The notes: generated by a model not told the origin, from the sequence alone. Shown: positions 12,878-24,099, counted from the first letter of the stretch. The stretch: DNA of 64,000 bases from Heterodera schachtii (GCA_023374025.1 SIJG01000009.1:960735-1024734); one strand, 5' to 3'. Numbers and translations are program-made.

Positions 12878-12986
12878 GGTGCTAGGACGAAGTCCGAATA
12901 GGGCAAGTGTGGGCGAAGTCCGAATGGGGCAAGTGTGGGCGAAGTCCGAATGGGGCAAGTGTGGGCGAAGTCCGAATGGGGCAAGT
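12878..12986. repeat. Minisatellite, 24-bp unit, same leader as 162-270
   Basis: The leader GGTGCTAGGACGAAGTCCGAA is followed by three near-identical units GTGGGCGAAGTCCGAATGGG GCAA. The leader and GTGGGCGAAGT core match the array at 162-270, and both arrays span 109 bp. The remainder of the unit differs (CCGAATGGGGCAA here, TACAAAAGTATCAAT there). A minus-strand frame through it gives a Pro-rich repeat peptide, most likely an artefact of the array. Confidence 0.9.
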
Positions 12987-13613
12987 AATTAAATTTAATT
13001 AAAAAATAATAATATTTTATAAAATGAAAATTTTTCATTTTTATATTTTAATACATTTGGGTACTTCTAACAATAAGCTTTTTTCAAGAAATTTATTTTA
13101 TTAAATTAAGTTATTTGTTAATACATAAATATTTTTAATGTATAAGCATTGTCATATGTTTACGACACCCCAATTTTATTCCATAACTTTGTCAAATGAC
13201 GGTCAATCTTAACGATCTTGGTATCAAAAAATAGCTTAATCGAAATCTCGGTTGACCTATTTCGGCATTTTTTGAAAGAACTCAGTTAAACCGGGGTTTA
13301 AACTGGTTTAAAAAGTATGCCATTTTGCATACAAAAGGAAAATTTTTTTGGGTATAGATAAAATTGATAAATTTTATTAATGCTTTTTAGGTAGTAAAGC
13401 ACATAAAAAATTAAAAAAAACAAAAAGTTGTGATATCTATATCAAATGAAATGATTAAAAATTATAGTTTTTCTGATTAAGAACAATTTTTATTTATCAA
13501 GAAAAAAAATTATATTTACAGGAATCATTAAATGTTTCTTAAAATTTTTATATAAAAAACTTTTATTTCAGAAGATAAAATAATTCAGAGTTGGTTCTAT
13601 TTTTATAGTGCAA

Positions 13614-13859
13614 TCATTCTTCCATTTGTACAGTTCTTTTTTGAATTCGACAATTAGTGTTTTCGACAATATAAAAAAATTTGTGAATTCGACAATTATT
13701 ATTTCGACATTGACAGTACTGAGAATTAAAAAGATGAGAAATGAAATTTGAGCCGAAAAATAAATGATACATATGAACACGTTTAAGATAAATCAATGGA
13801 TCATGGTTTTCAAAATTTTCAACCGGCTTGTGGATCGTGATTTTGTTCTCCATGTCCAC
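13614..13859 (-). CDS. Weak candidate small ORF, 81 codons
   Basis: The ATG-started frame opens with MDMENKITIHKPVENFENHD, which is charged and protein-like. Its second half is built from a repeat (tgtcgaattca units) and is Cys/Asn-rich, so it may not be coding. Downstream on the + strand map, 13643-13668 and 13685-13709 are two direct copies of GAATTCGACAATTA plus TTTCGACA. No family recognised and no promoter evidence. Confidence 0.2.
   Translation of the reverse strand: MDMENKITIHKPVENFENHDPLIYLKRVHMYHLFFGSNFISHLFNSQYCQCRNNNCRIHKFFYIVENTNCRIQKRTVQMEE
13643..13709. repeat. Two direct copies of a 25-bp motif
   Basis: Copies GAATTCGACAATTAGTGTTT (13643) and GAATTCGACAATTATTATTT (13685) are each followed by CGACA. 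A single related GTCGAATTCATAATTG lies at 13951. Probably a short decayed tandem repeat. Confidence 0.7.
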
Positions 13860-13989
13860 TATTCCTTTGTAATTTTTACAGTTATTTCAATCAAGTATTA
13901 CTTAGTATAACTTTTTATGTACAAATCATAGCCCTATCATTCAAAAAAATGTCGAATTCATAATTGTTTTGAAACTCGATATCACTCAT

Positions 13990-14205
13990 GCTCATATTCA
14001 CAATGCTAACTATCCGCAGATAATACGCTAGCTGCAGATAAATCCATATTCACAATGATAGGGATAAGGTATCCGTATTCTGAACTAGCAAATTAATCCC
14101 CATCTCTAACTATATCCTCATTGCTTATTCACAATGCTAAGAATAGGGTATCGGCTAGGGTATCTGCAGATGAAAATCCTTAGCCTCCTCCCGAGGAGGA
14201 TATTT
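13990..14205. repeat. Composite repeat island with hairpins
   Basis: GC-richer than its flanks. TATTCACAATG occurs three times (near 13995, 14048 and 14127), CTGCAGAT twice (near 14032 and 14164), and GGTATC/GGATA variants several times. The right end holds a perfect 7-bp hairpin, CCTCCTC-CC-GAGGAGG, at 14184-14199. This looks like a decayed non-autonomous element or nested short repeats. No target duplication was found. Confidence 0.6.
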
Positions 14206-15353
14206 GGTTAAAAGTGCCCTCTAAAAACAAAAATTTATTTATTAAATTCTTCAAAATTAATTTCAAATAATATAATTTTAATTTCTAAAGTATTATTTTG
14301 ATGTCCAAATAGATTTTGGAGTATGTTTAAAATTTAAAATTTTTTATTGAAACTTCAAACCTTTTATGAAAATAGTTTGATTTTTTATTTTAAATAACTG
14401 ATTTTCCTTATAACAAATCAATAATTTATTCAAATCTTTTAACATATTAAACTAATCTACACCTGGGTTCGGTGCTATATTGACATATAAAACCATCAAT
14501 GAAAATTTCTGACAAAATATTACCCACCTTTGCTCCAAAGCAACAAAATTTTTAAGATTTTTAATTACAAGCCCTACTTATAACACTTTTTAGGAAACAA
14601 AACACGTTAATTTTGGTTTATTACAATTGTAAATGCAATTATTAAATTTTTTTTTTGAATAAGCAAATTCTAATAAGTTTTTCAAGAAAAAAAAATTATA
14701 TTTTAGTGAACTCATTTTTGAGAAATTTTTTTCAATTCTTAGAGTTGCATAATATTGTTAAAAAACTAACAAACTACATTAGCCCCCTAAAGGATCCGAA
14801 CCCACAGACGCTTTTATCACTAAAAGTTATTTATAAAAAAAAATACAAAATTGATTTGTTGATTTTTAAATTTAATTTGGTTTATATTAAATACTTTTAT
14901 TATACTTGCGTGATTATTTAAATTTTATAAGATTTATTTTTCACATAATTTAAATAATATTATTTAATAATTTGCAGTTTGATTTTTCTTTCTTAAAATT
15001 TAAAATGTATATTTAATTTTTATGAATACATTTGACATCAAATTTTGTGTAAATAATTTTTGGTAATCGAATGCATGTAAATATTTTAATATACTGAAAT
15101 ATATAATTACGTTTTACTGCACATTAATTTATTAAATTTGATTTTTTATTTTTCGTAAATAGAACACACGCGTTCGTCAAACACTAATTGTTTATAATAA
15201 GGCTCAGCATATCAAAGCATTATGTTTTAACTGATTTAAGTTAAAAATATTTTTGTTTTAATGTTTTACAACAGTTCATTTAAATTAAATAATTTTACGA
15301 AAAAAACAGAAAATATAACAACCACTTATATTTAATTATATCGTTATAAATCG
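14206..15353. other. AT-rich stretch, nothing firm
   Basis: An 88-codon frame at 14655-14921 (TTG start) is mostly K, N, I, F and L, and is taken as chance. Near 14785 the minus strand carries GGGTTCGGATCC, close to a tRNA B box, but there is no A box. Confidence 0.4.
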
Positions 15354-15572
15354 ATGCCTATAATAATAACCGTTTGTACTAAAAATAAAGGTCTCTATAA
15401 TTGTACAAGAAATATTCTTAAAGAAGACTCCCAAACAACTGAATTTTTGTTAGACCCATGGAATACACGACACAATCAAAGAAAAAATGCTATCAAAAAT
15501 GTTAATCTCCGAGTCTTTGATAATAACAATTTAAAAATATTATTAGATTCCTTACTTTTCAGTTCAAAATAA
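15354..15572 (+). CDS. Candidate small ORF, 72 codons, unknown
   Basis: ATG-started frame ending TAA. From about residue 20 it reads NILKEDSQTTEFLLDPWN and then TRHNQRKNAIKNVNLRVFD, with a spread of polar and charged residues unusual for this DNA. No signal peptide, membrane segment or known motif is seen. It could be a terminal exon or a fragment of a decayed gene. No upstream promoter or partner exon could be identified. Confidence 0.3.
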   Translation: MPIIITVCTKNKGLYNCTRNILKEDSQTTEFLLDPWNTRHNQRKNAIKNVNLRVFDNNNLKILLDSLLFSSK

Positions 15573-16738
15573 ATCAAAAATAAAATTAAGATAATGTCCT
15601 TTTAATTATTATCCATTAATTAAAGAACCCGTATTTTCTATGAAAAACTTAAAACGTCAAAATAAATTAAATATCCGCTCATATTTTAATTGGCGGAATT
15701 TCTTTATAATTCTGCAATATTCTCAAATAAATCGAGAATTGAATTATCAAGTTGGAGCATTTTGAACATGAGAAAAAATTTAAATCTAAATTATAAATAA
15801 AAATTTAAGTTTGCAGAATTTAAACTTCCAAAATATAGCAGCGCCAGTGTTAAATATAATCTGTTGCAGCTAAAATATTTATTAATAGCCCTCTTTTTAA
15901 TTCGACGGACGCAAATATTTATTGTTTTAAAATTATTTTAAATTCTCTACTGAATGCTTTTCTGTTAGGGATAATATTTTTTATTATAGAGAAATCAAAA
16001 TTACAAAAGATGACTAACAAAAATTTCATGAACATTTTCTTCCTCATTCATTCAATTGAAAATTTTAGTAATCTTTAAATTTTTGTTATAAAATAATAAA
16101 GATTTTATATAATACAGAAAGAAAAAAATCTAAAAAAATAAGTAATAAAAAGTAATAAAGCATGTATATCAATAAAAAAAATTGAAAACCATAATTAAAT
16201 TCGAATAATATGAAAAATATTTATAATATAAAAAATATATTACTGTAAAAATAATGATTGGAAAGAATAAAATATAAAAAATCATTGCTGAATGAGATAA
16301 TATCATTATTTAGCTTTAAATAATTGTTGTTTCATCTGGAAAAATTGATAATAATGATAAATTTTATCTGGAAATTTAAGCGAAAGTCACAATTTGAATA
16401 AATAAAAAATAAAATTACTATTAATATAATCATGATGAGATTTCATAAACCATAGAAAAATAATGTTAATTGTTAATAAATTTCTTAAAATACTATTTCA
16501 TTTGAAAATAGCTCTTTTTTTTCTCAGACACCAATAGTCATGAAATAAAAATCTGTACCTAAATATGCAAATGAAGAATTTTTATAATAATAATAAAGGT
16601 TAGCCGCAATTTCATACAGCACAGTATTTAAAAACTAAACAATAAGCAATATTATTAATTTAATGCACAAACCGAGAAATGAAACAACTTTATTTGTAGA
16701 AAGTATTTACATCATATATAAAAAAATATAGGACTAAA
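15573..16738. other. AT-rich stretch, nothing recognised
   Basis: No gene, RNA or repeat recognised. One GC-richer patch near 15835-15910. Confidence 0.4.
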
Positions 16739-16878
16739 TTAAGCATTTATTTTCTCGTGAATCATATTTAATAATATATCCAGTTGCTTCAGGACTGACA
16801 CATAGCGGAATGCAGTCAGTCCCAAACCAAAAAACTTGAAATTGAAGTAATTTAAGGAAAAAACAATAATTTCAAACC
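16739..16878 (-). CDS. Candidate terminal exon, unknown membrane-like protein
   Basis: Minus-strand open stretch of 46 complete codons plus stop (TAA at 16739-16741). It begins after TACATTTCTTAG, a good splice acceptor. The first part is hydrophobic (FEIIVFSLNYF) and is followed by GLGLTAFRYVSVLKQLDIL and a charged end NMIHEKINA. This is among the most protein-like stretches here. The plus strand of the same DNA is also open for 33 codons (SRESYLIIYPVASGLTH), so strand is not proven. Together with 17006-17098 and 17160-17285 it suggests a small minus-strand gene or gene remnant. Confidence 0.35.
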
Positions 16879-17005
16879 CTAAGAAATGTATTTATTTCTA
16901 AAATAAAATAATTAACTAATAGAATTATAGTAATTATTGAACAGCAATGGATTTTTTAATTAAAAAGATTCGTTTGACAATTTAAAAAAATCATTGTTTA
17001 AACAT

Positions 17006-17098
17006 TCATTTAAAATTATATTTTTTTATAGATGACTTTTTAAATGATGAGCGCTGCTCTGGTCTTGAAATTAATAAATAAATAAAAGCACAAAGAAT
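17006..17098 (-). CDS. Candidate exon, unknown protein
   Basis: A 30-codon minus-strand open stretch with CAFIYLLISRPEQRSSFKK, a short hydrophobic run followed by polar and basic residues. It lies between the candidates at 16739-16878 and 17160-17285. No strong donor was seen: GTCATC after ...TTTAAAAA is the best. The plus strand also offers DFLNDERCSGLEINK after TTTTTTTATAG, so the alternative is a plus-strand terminal exon. Confidence 0.25.
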   Translation of the reverse strand: MLCAFIYLLISRPEQRSSFKKSSIKKYNFK

Positions 17099-17159
17099 TT
17101 AATATTTTTTAAATGGAATATCAAAAACAATTAAAAAAATAATTCAAACACTATTTATC

Positions 17160-17285
17160 TTAGAGTTTAATAAGTTTAGAACTTAAATTCACATATTTTG
17201 ATTTTGAAAATATTTTTAAGCAATTTCCGTAAGCTGCTAATGTATTGGCAAGGAAGTTTTCTTCATTCAGGTCGATTATCTCAAT
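17160..17285 (-). CDS. Candidate exon, unknown protein
   Basis: A minus-strand open stretch of 41 codons and TAA. It reads EIIDLNEENFLANTLAAYG then NCLKIFSKSKY, strongly acidic at the start. A possible donor GTGAATT follows the codon for the last Tyr of that segment, giving an exon of 17193-17285. First codon positions are mostly purine on this strand and not on the other, which favours minus. A TATA-like box lies about 330 bp upstream. No family recognised. Confidence 0.35.
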   Translation of the reverse strand: MEIIDLNEENFLANTLAAYGNCLKIFSKSKYVNLSSKLIKL

Positions 17286-17615
17286 TTATGTCTCTTAACA
17301 TTTGAAAAATAATTAAGATAATGAAGTATTTTTACTTAATCTTTCTTTCTAACTTATTGATTTGTAGATTTATTTAAAACATAATTTATATATGATTTGC
17401 AAGTAACGGATTCATCAATTTCTAATTATTATCATAAATAAAAAAGAATTAAAAATAATAATCAGAATTGTAAAGAAATTGTAATATAATATGAAATATA
17501 AGCAATATTTTTTATTCTCAAGTGTTTTAAAAGAAATTTGTGTATAAAGAATTTATTTAATTTGATCATTATTTTTGTTAAATTATTTTGGCGTCAATGT
17601 TGCGAGAAAGGGTTG

Positions 17616-17623
17616 CTTTTATA
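17616..17623 (-). promoter_or_regulatory. TATA-like box upstream of minus-strand candidate gene
   Basis: TATAAAAG on the minus strand, followed by GCAACCCTTTCTCGC. It matches the canonical TATA box and sits upstream of the candidate exons at 17285-16739. In AT-rich DNA such a match is common by chance, and the surrounding segment is also part of the dispersed repeat shared with 63.2 kb. Confidence 0.15.
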
Positions 17624-17700
17624 CCTTATACTTTTTCAAATAACAATAATTTGGTTATTCAATCATTTATGAGATTGTATTTAATAGAATAACTAACCTA
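17618..17700. repeat. Dispersed repeat A, copy 1
   Basis: Shares ACTTTTTCAAATAACAAT followed by TTTGGTTATTCAATC-like sequence and TTTAATAGAA with 63236-63310. It lies upstream of repeat B here, but A lies downstream of B in the 63-kb copy, so the two modules have been reordered. Confidence 0.6.
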
Positions 17701-17971
17701 TATTAGAGGTAAGATGGTTATTTTTTTCATATTTTATGCTTTTATTTGTCGTAGGGTTAAATTCATATAATGTTCTTTTGAAATATTATTTTGTAAAACT
17801 GGCGAAATAATATTAATCACTTTCCTAATTGTTAAATTTTTTGAAATTGTAGTGTTTGTATATTTATATTTTTAAGGTTTATTAACAATAAAAATTGTTT
17901 AGTTTACGATGAACAACCCACTTTAACGATTTTTTAAAATTTTTGTTCATTGTCATAAAATTATATATTTT

Positions 17972-18245
17972 GTTTTTTTTAAATAAAATAAAAAAACTTT
18001 TAAGAAAATTCTCGCATCATCGTTTTGTTAGTGCCCGTCAACGTAGCGAGGTTCTTGCATATCCTTTTAGTTTTATTTATATTTGAAGTTTTTATCGGAT
18101 TAGTTTTTTTTTTTTTCCTGTAAGTCTCAATCTGTAAAAATAAATGTTCACATTGAATGCGCGAATATTCACAATATATTTGGAGTTTGAGAGTATTTTT
18201 AAATTTTAAATGTTTTGTTCTTTTGTTTTAATAGCTACATTAATC
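17972..18245. repeat. Dispersed repeat B, copy 1
   Basis: About 270 bp matching 62899-63157 in direct orientation, 45 kb away. Shared blocks include TTTTTTAAATAAAATAAA, GTAAACGT/GTCAACGT then GGTTCTTG, TTTTTATCGGATTA, AAAAATAAATGTT, TTGA(A/G)TGCGC(G/A)AATAT, CACAATATAT and TTTTGTTCTTTTGTTTT. No terminal repeats recognised. Most likely an old interspersed repeat. Confidence 0.85.
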
Positions 18246-21200
18246 ATTATTAAATTATATATATTTATAATAGAAAACTAATTTTTTCACTTATCACGAT
18301 TTATTTTGAAATGTTATAAAGAGTTACATTTCAAAATAAAACTGAGGATTTATTTTCCCTCATATATTTTATGATTGGCTATCTTTTAAAATTTAGTTTT
18401 TAATGCTTTGATAATTCCATTTTATTGAAGTTTGTGATTGACGGTGTAAAAGAATTTAGTATTATTTGATTTTGAATTAGAGATTTTTTATTCTACCATA
18501 ATTTATTTTTTATTCATAAATCTCTTGAATTTTTCGTTCATAAATTGCTTTTAAAAGGTGGCTGAATTTATTTAACAGGAATCAGTGTTAATTAATTAAG
18601 AGGTATTTTCACAGTATGGGCCTTCTGTTTGTTTTTATTCATTGGTCTAATTACACCTTGACATACATTATCTATTTTAATTTTTGCTATAATATTAATG
18701 TTGGGAGATTACATTAATATTTTCATATTTAAAGTTCAACTTAACATGATGAACACCAAAAATGACTATTAAAATATTACATCAATTAAGTTTTTAATAC
18801 TTTTAAATTTATCGCTTTTTATGGTAATTAGCTCGAAGTTTGTTTTATTCAAACAATAGCATTTTTTCAATTATTACACCGTTGTCTGCTGTTAACCCGG
18901 GCAGCTTAAAAAGAATATCAAAAAAGAACCCAAAAAGTACTAAAAATGCATTTTATTAGAAAAAATTACTTGTTTTTGTTTTTTAAATTTATTTTAAATT
19001 TTTTTTGTTAATTTCGTGTTATTAACGCAATAAATAATTAAATATTAAGTATTTCAAGCGTAATCTCTTTTTTTTGTATATTTGGCGGACTAATTTTTTA
19101 ATCAAAATAACTTTTTATTTATTAATGTCAAATTCTTTTTAAATCGAATAGTGCATCAAAAAAAATTATATAATTAATATGTATTATTGAATTTTGAAAA
19201 ATTTTCAAAATTTTTTAAAACTTCAAAAATTTGTAAAACGTAAAATAATACTCATATTCATGCTCTGCACTATAAAAACGGTTAGAAAACTGGTTTTCAC
19301 CCCTTTTTGACCCGCAAAAAAAATTTCCAAGATTTGAGGGGTTGAACAATACAGTGCCCTTTCTGGTAGTTTTTATGAGGGGGTCCTGGGGTGATCAGTC
19401 CTATTTCCCTCCCATCTCCAACTCCATTTTAGGAATGGCCTTTATTTCAGGAAAAGCAGGAAAACAAATACAAATAAAATTAAAACAATTAAATACAAAA
19501 TGGAATTAAATATTTAAATAATATTACAAATTAAATACAATTAAATAAAAACTCTTTTAATCAGGCTTCAAAATATAATGAATAAATTATAAATGAAAAA
19601 ATGAAAAACAGTGAAAACAATGATAAAGATCAATTTTTAAAACAAAATACATCAATTATATTAAGACTTTCAGATTAAATAAAAATAATAAATTTAAATT
19701 TGAACATTCAAATTAAAAACAATACAAAACAGAATTGAAAAGAGGTAAATTTAATTTATCTGTTTTTTCCGAATTTGAATTGCATTTAAATATGAAAATA
19801 ACCTTAATAATTTTGAAAGACTAATTCAAAAATACAAAAATTAAGAATTTTTTCACCGAAGTTGTGCGTTTGGCCCAAAAGGTCATTGGACCGCATACCA
19901 TGTTGTATATTACCTTATAAGATAACTTAAATTAACAGTAAAAAGTAATAATGTACATTTAATTATTAGTCAAGTATTAAAATGCCAATAAATTGTTAAA
20001 AAATGCACTGTATATAAAATGAAAATTTTACAAAAACTTTGCATGGTTATATAATGAAATGGAATTTATGTCAGACAAAACAAATATATTTTTTATTGAA
20101 AATTCTATAAATAAGATCACTGTATAAATAATTTGGAAAATTTAATTTATGTATACCGTAGCTATAAAGCATTATCGCAATTATTTCGCTGTACAGCTTA
20201 AAGACCTGAACAATTAAACAAAAAAAGCTATCAATAAACCCAATTTTGGTCTTATTTTTCACAAAATTAATAAATATATAAAATTGAGATAGTCAAATTC
20301 GACCACCATCAACAAGATGGGAACTTTTTACAATGCATTAGGAAAAAGAAATGAAAAAGTAATAATTCAAAGTATGTTCATATCTTAAAGCTGGTATTTA
20401 AAAATTTTTAAATTAATTTAGGCTGAGTCTTGTATCAAAAATTATAAATATAAATTCTAATTCAGTTTATTGATTCAATCAAAATTATATAAAATCGAAC
20501 CATTCTTAAATACCTATTTCTGACATTATTTAAAAAGGAATTGCAAATAAAAAAACCAAACAAAAAATATTATGTTTTATTTGTATTTAAAATATAAATA
20601 GAGAAGAATAATAAATGTTATTGGAGAATAATATGACAAAGACGTAGCCTTTGATAAGCTTAGATTCAAATTAAAATTCATTCACAATTTTTTCGAATTT
20701 CTTATTTTGAACTAAATTAATTGACATTGTTTTTAAAAAATAATATATTAAAAGAAAATGAAAATTAATTATAAAATTTAATGAAATAATAATAAACAAT
20801 TACAAAAAGGAAAAAGAATTAATGTAAAATACTAAATAAAGGCACAATGAATTCTTTAAATAACCAATCTATGTCAACATGAGAAAATTAAAAATTTTAA
20901 GAAATTAATAAAAAAAAATTGTTTGGGAATAAAAAATAAACCTTGGCGAAAAAATTCATAAAAATTATGTAAAAGTAAGGCAAAATTAACAATTTATTTT
21001 GATTTTTATGGAAAGCCATAAAATTATGATAAATAAAAAATTATAAATGTTTCCAGTTAACTGAGTTTGCATATTTGAAGTGGACAAAAATAGAAAAAAG
21101 TTTAAAAAACATTATAATATTCAAGTCAAGTGAAAAAATTTATTATAAATCACATATGGCTCTATAATAACTCAAAGCATTAGGTTGTGCTTGCTAATTT

Positions 21201-21780
21201 TACAAGAAATTCTCAAAATTTTTATTTGGGTTAAGAAGATATAAAAATAATTCTATTAAATAAATAACAATGTAAATGAATAAAATATAAACTTAATCGA
21301 TACGATAATTTATTTAAGAGCGACAAAAATTCCTTGACAAAGAAGTCAGTGAAATTTCTTCCAATATAAATAAATACGCGCCAAAAGAAAAATTAACCTA
21401 TTTAATCCAATTGAAAAATCTGAAATAAATAATCCTTAAATTCTTTTTCAAAATTGCCAAAATGCAATTTAAAATATTATGCTATGAAACTTTTCTTCTA
21501 CATAATAGCAAATAAAAAATATATATAAATTTTCAAATGTCATTTATTATACGTATAACAATAAGAAAACACATAGTAATATTTCCAATATTTAGCGATT
21601 ATAAATTTTTTTCCGCTCTTTTTTATATTTATTTTTTATTTCATCAGAAAAATATGTGCCAAAAAATATGGTTATTTTTATTAACATATTCACAAAGGCC
21701 AAATCCATATCAGCATAAGGTTTAAAAAAATGGATGCCTAGCACAAGTTTTTCAAGAAAGACAGATGAAAATGCTTCTGC
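18246..21780. other. Gene-poor AT-rich stretch
   Basis: No reliable gene. The clearest anomaly is a GC-richer island at 19270-19450 (gaggggttgaac, gagggggtcctggggtgatc, ctccctcccatctccaactc), possibly a repeat fragment. A smaller one lies at 19850-19905. Several short minus- and plus-strand frames are AT-rich noise. Confidence 0.4.
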
Positions 21781-21950
21781 AATCTTTATAATTGCTTTGT
21801 TTTCTTCATCTATTTATTTTAGGTATAAAATATTTTTCTTCATAAAATGTTGTTAATTCATTTTCATATGTTTATTTTGTATCCAATTGGGTAGATATTC
21901 AAGAGATTATAATTATTTATTAATAGTAATTCATTTATAAATTCTTAAAG
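21781..21950. repeat. Local direct duplication, copy 1
   Basis: Aligns with 22027-22190. Shared blocks are AATCTTTATA, TCTATTTATTTTAGG/TTATTTAATTTAGG, ATAAAATATTTTT and AAATGTTGTTAATTCATT, followed by similar AT-rich sequence. Offset about 246 bp. Confidence 0.8.
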
Positions 21951-22026
21951 AATTTAAATAAATATTTTCAAAACAAATTAGAAAATCATAAATTTTATTT
22001 TAAAAATAATTTTAATAAATAATTTC

Positions 22027-22190
22027 AATCTTTATAGTAAGTCTCTTTGTAATCGTTTCTTATTTATTTAATTTAGGAATAAAATATTTTCGACAAAAAA
22101 TGTTGTTAATTCATTGTCATCTATCAGGGTATATGATTTAAATAGATTAATTTACTAAAAATAATTCATATATTATATAAATTTTATGGT
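22027..22190. repeat. Local direct duplication, copy 2
   Basis: Second copy of 21781-21950. AAAATGTTGTTAATTCATTG is the best preserved block. The intervening 75 bp is AT-rich and shows no boundary motif. Confidence 0.8.
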
Positions 22191-22781
22191 TTTTCTAATT
22201 ATTTTATTTAATGAATATAGATATATTTTATAATAATAATGTTATTTAAATTTTTGATATAGAGTGCAGTACAATAATCTAAACATATTCTTAAGTGGGC
22301 TCATTACAAAAATTAATTTTATGCACTTATCTTGACAGCTCCATCTAATCTCATGTTAATACTTTTAGCTGTTAATGATCCTCGAAGTTCAAATTTTATC
22401 TTTTTCTATTTTTAGCATGAAATACGTTAATTACTTTAAAATATCTATATGTTTTTACTTACTGTAATACTTTCTATTAATGTTATTGGTTAAAAATCAT
22501 AAAATTCTTAGTTCTTATGTCATTTTATAAATAGTTTTTATTTTATAAAGGTAGCGAAATCTTAGTGTGTTTTAGTGATTTATTCCTTTATTTGTTAAAT
22601 ATTATTTGAAACCTACAAATGCATCTCAAATTTTTTGTAAAAGCTTTTCTTGCATATCACTTCTTGTAAACGTTATATTTAATGAATTTGAATTCGGTTT
22701 TCATCATGTAAAAATGAAAAAGTAGATATATTCAACAGATATATTGAATATAATAATATTTTTGTTTATTTATGATAATGA

Positions 22782-22937
22782 ATTGAATTTCTTTATTTAT
22801 TTGCTGCTGTTGAAAAATATTCTGAAATAAGGGACAATATAATCAAAAATTTTAAAAGATATCATCGAGACGAAATGAAAGAAATATACAAAATGAATTA
22901 TACAAACATGCAAAACAATAATACCAATTTTCAATAA
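22782..22937 (+). CDS. Candidate exon, charged unknown protein
   Basis: 51 open codons ending TAA. The part from 22803 reads AAVEKYSEIRDNIIKNFKRY, then HRDEMKEIYKMNYTNM and an Asn-rich tail NNNTNFQ. The charge pattern looks helical or coiled-coil-like. First codon positions are mostly purine, and the opposite strand looks much less like protein, so strand is fairly clear here. There is no ATG at the start and no convincing AG acceptor just upstream, so the 5' limit is unknown. It could be a terminal exon or a gene fragment. No family recognised. Confidence 0.4.
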   Translation: MEFLYLFAAVEKYSEIRDNIIKNFKRYHRDEMKEIYKMNYTNMQNNNTNFQ

Positions 22938-23994
22938 AATATTATGGCAGAATAAAGATTGAAAAATAAATTTAAAATAATTTATCTAAAATACTTTGTA
23001 ATTAAAGTTACATTTTAATTTACATTCTTTTATTTTAATGTTAAAAAACTAGCATATTTTTAATAATCCAAGTCCAACGAATCATTCATTACTCATTAAG
23101 CTCTCAAATCATGATTATATATATCAAAATATCTTTATTATATTTCATTCAAAAGTACTTGCAATAAAAAAATAAATAATTAAGGCCATTATTTGATAAA
23201 CCAAAATAATTTTAATGTAAAAACCTTTTATTTAGCATAATGCTAATTGGTAATAAAAGATTTTATAAAAAAGTTTTATTATCCATTAAAACATTATTGC
23301 TATTAGGTTGAAAACTTAAAATAGAAAAACTAACCGACTCTCAATTGCATATAATAAAGAAATAAAAAATTGTATTAATCATATTAATATATAAGAATTA
23401 AAAATTTTTAATAAAAAAACTTAGTCTGAATAAAGTTTAAAATATTAACAAAAACTAATTGTATAGGAGCAAAACAACAATATTAAGTACAAATAACAAA
23501 TAAAATAATACAATCAAATTAATTAAAAAGAAAAAGTAAAAACTATAAATTATTAAAATACTGTTGTTAAAATAATGAAAAATAAAACTTTATTAAATTT
23601 ATAATTATTTTATAAATAAATTATTCAGCAAAAAATTATTGTAATTGCCAGTTTAAAATGTTTATGTAAATATGCAAATCTGTTAAATTTTTTACCGGAT
23701 AAACAAAAAATATTATTATCATCAAAAAATGTTGGATTAATACAGGAAATAATTTAATATGTCTACAATATAAATAAATTAATTACAAGAAAAAATATGA
23801 ATAAATTTATTTAAAATAAATTTATAAGTTTTCATCAATATTTAAATATATTGCAGAAATAAAGCAGATTGCAACAAATGTATTAAAATAAATTAGCATT
23901 AAAATTAATTTAAAACACATATGCTGGATATTAAGACAAAAATTTCACTATATTATCTAAAAATATTAAATCCAATTAACTGCGTAATATAAAA
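22938..23994. other. AT-rich stretch, nothing recognised
   Basis: No gene, RNA or clear repeat recognised. Confidence 0.4.
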
Positions 23995-24099
23995 TTAGTA
24001 ATAGTTCCAAAATAACCATGCCAAGATCGTTATGTTTTTTAACCGGCTCGCCACATGAGAGTGCGCACTAACATCAAATTGCCTCGGGTTGCGCATCGA
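23995..24099 (-). CDS. Candidate terminal exon, unknown protein
   Basis: On the minus strand, TATTTGTTCAG (an excellent T-rich acceptor) is followed directly by 34 open codons and TAA. The peptide is SMRNPRQFDVSAHSHVASRL then KNITILAWLFWNYY, basic and polar first and hydrophobic at the end. This GC-richer islet (24042-24100) is sharply set off from AT-rich flanks. The plus strand offers a competing short frame (MRVRTNIKLPRVAHRLNKY), so strand is favoured but not proven. No domain recognised. Confidence 0.35.
   Translation of the reverse strand, partial: SMRNPRQFDVSAHSHVASRLKNITILAWLFWNYY

Noticed and set aside
12856..13038. 60-codon minus-strand ORF with Pro-rich repeats
   Set aside because: Translation of the 24-bp minisatellite.
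14770..14815. Minus-strand GGGTTCGGATCC, B-box-like
   Set aside because: No box A at the right distance and no cloverleaf.
17180..17305. Plus-strand 41-codon open stretch (NFRKLLMYWQGSFLHSGRL)
   Set aside because: Antisense to the minus-strand candidate at 17160-17285, which has more purine-first codons and a more acidic composition; kept only as the alternative.
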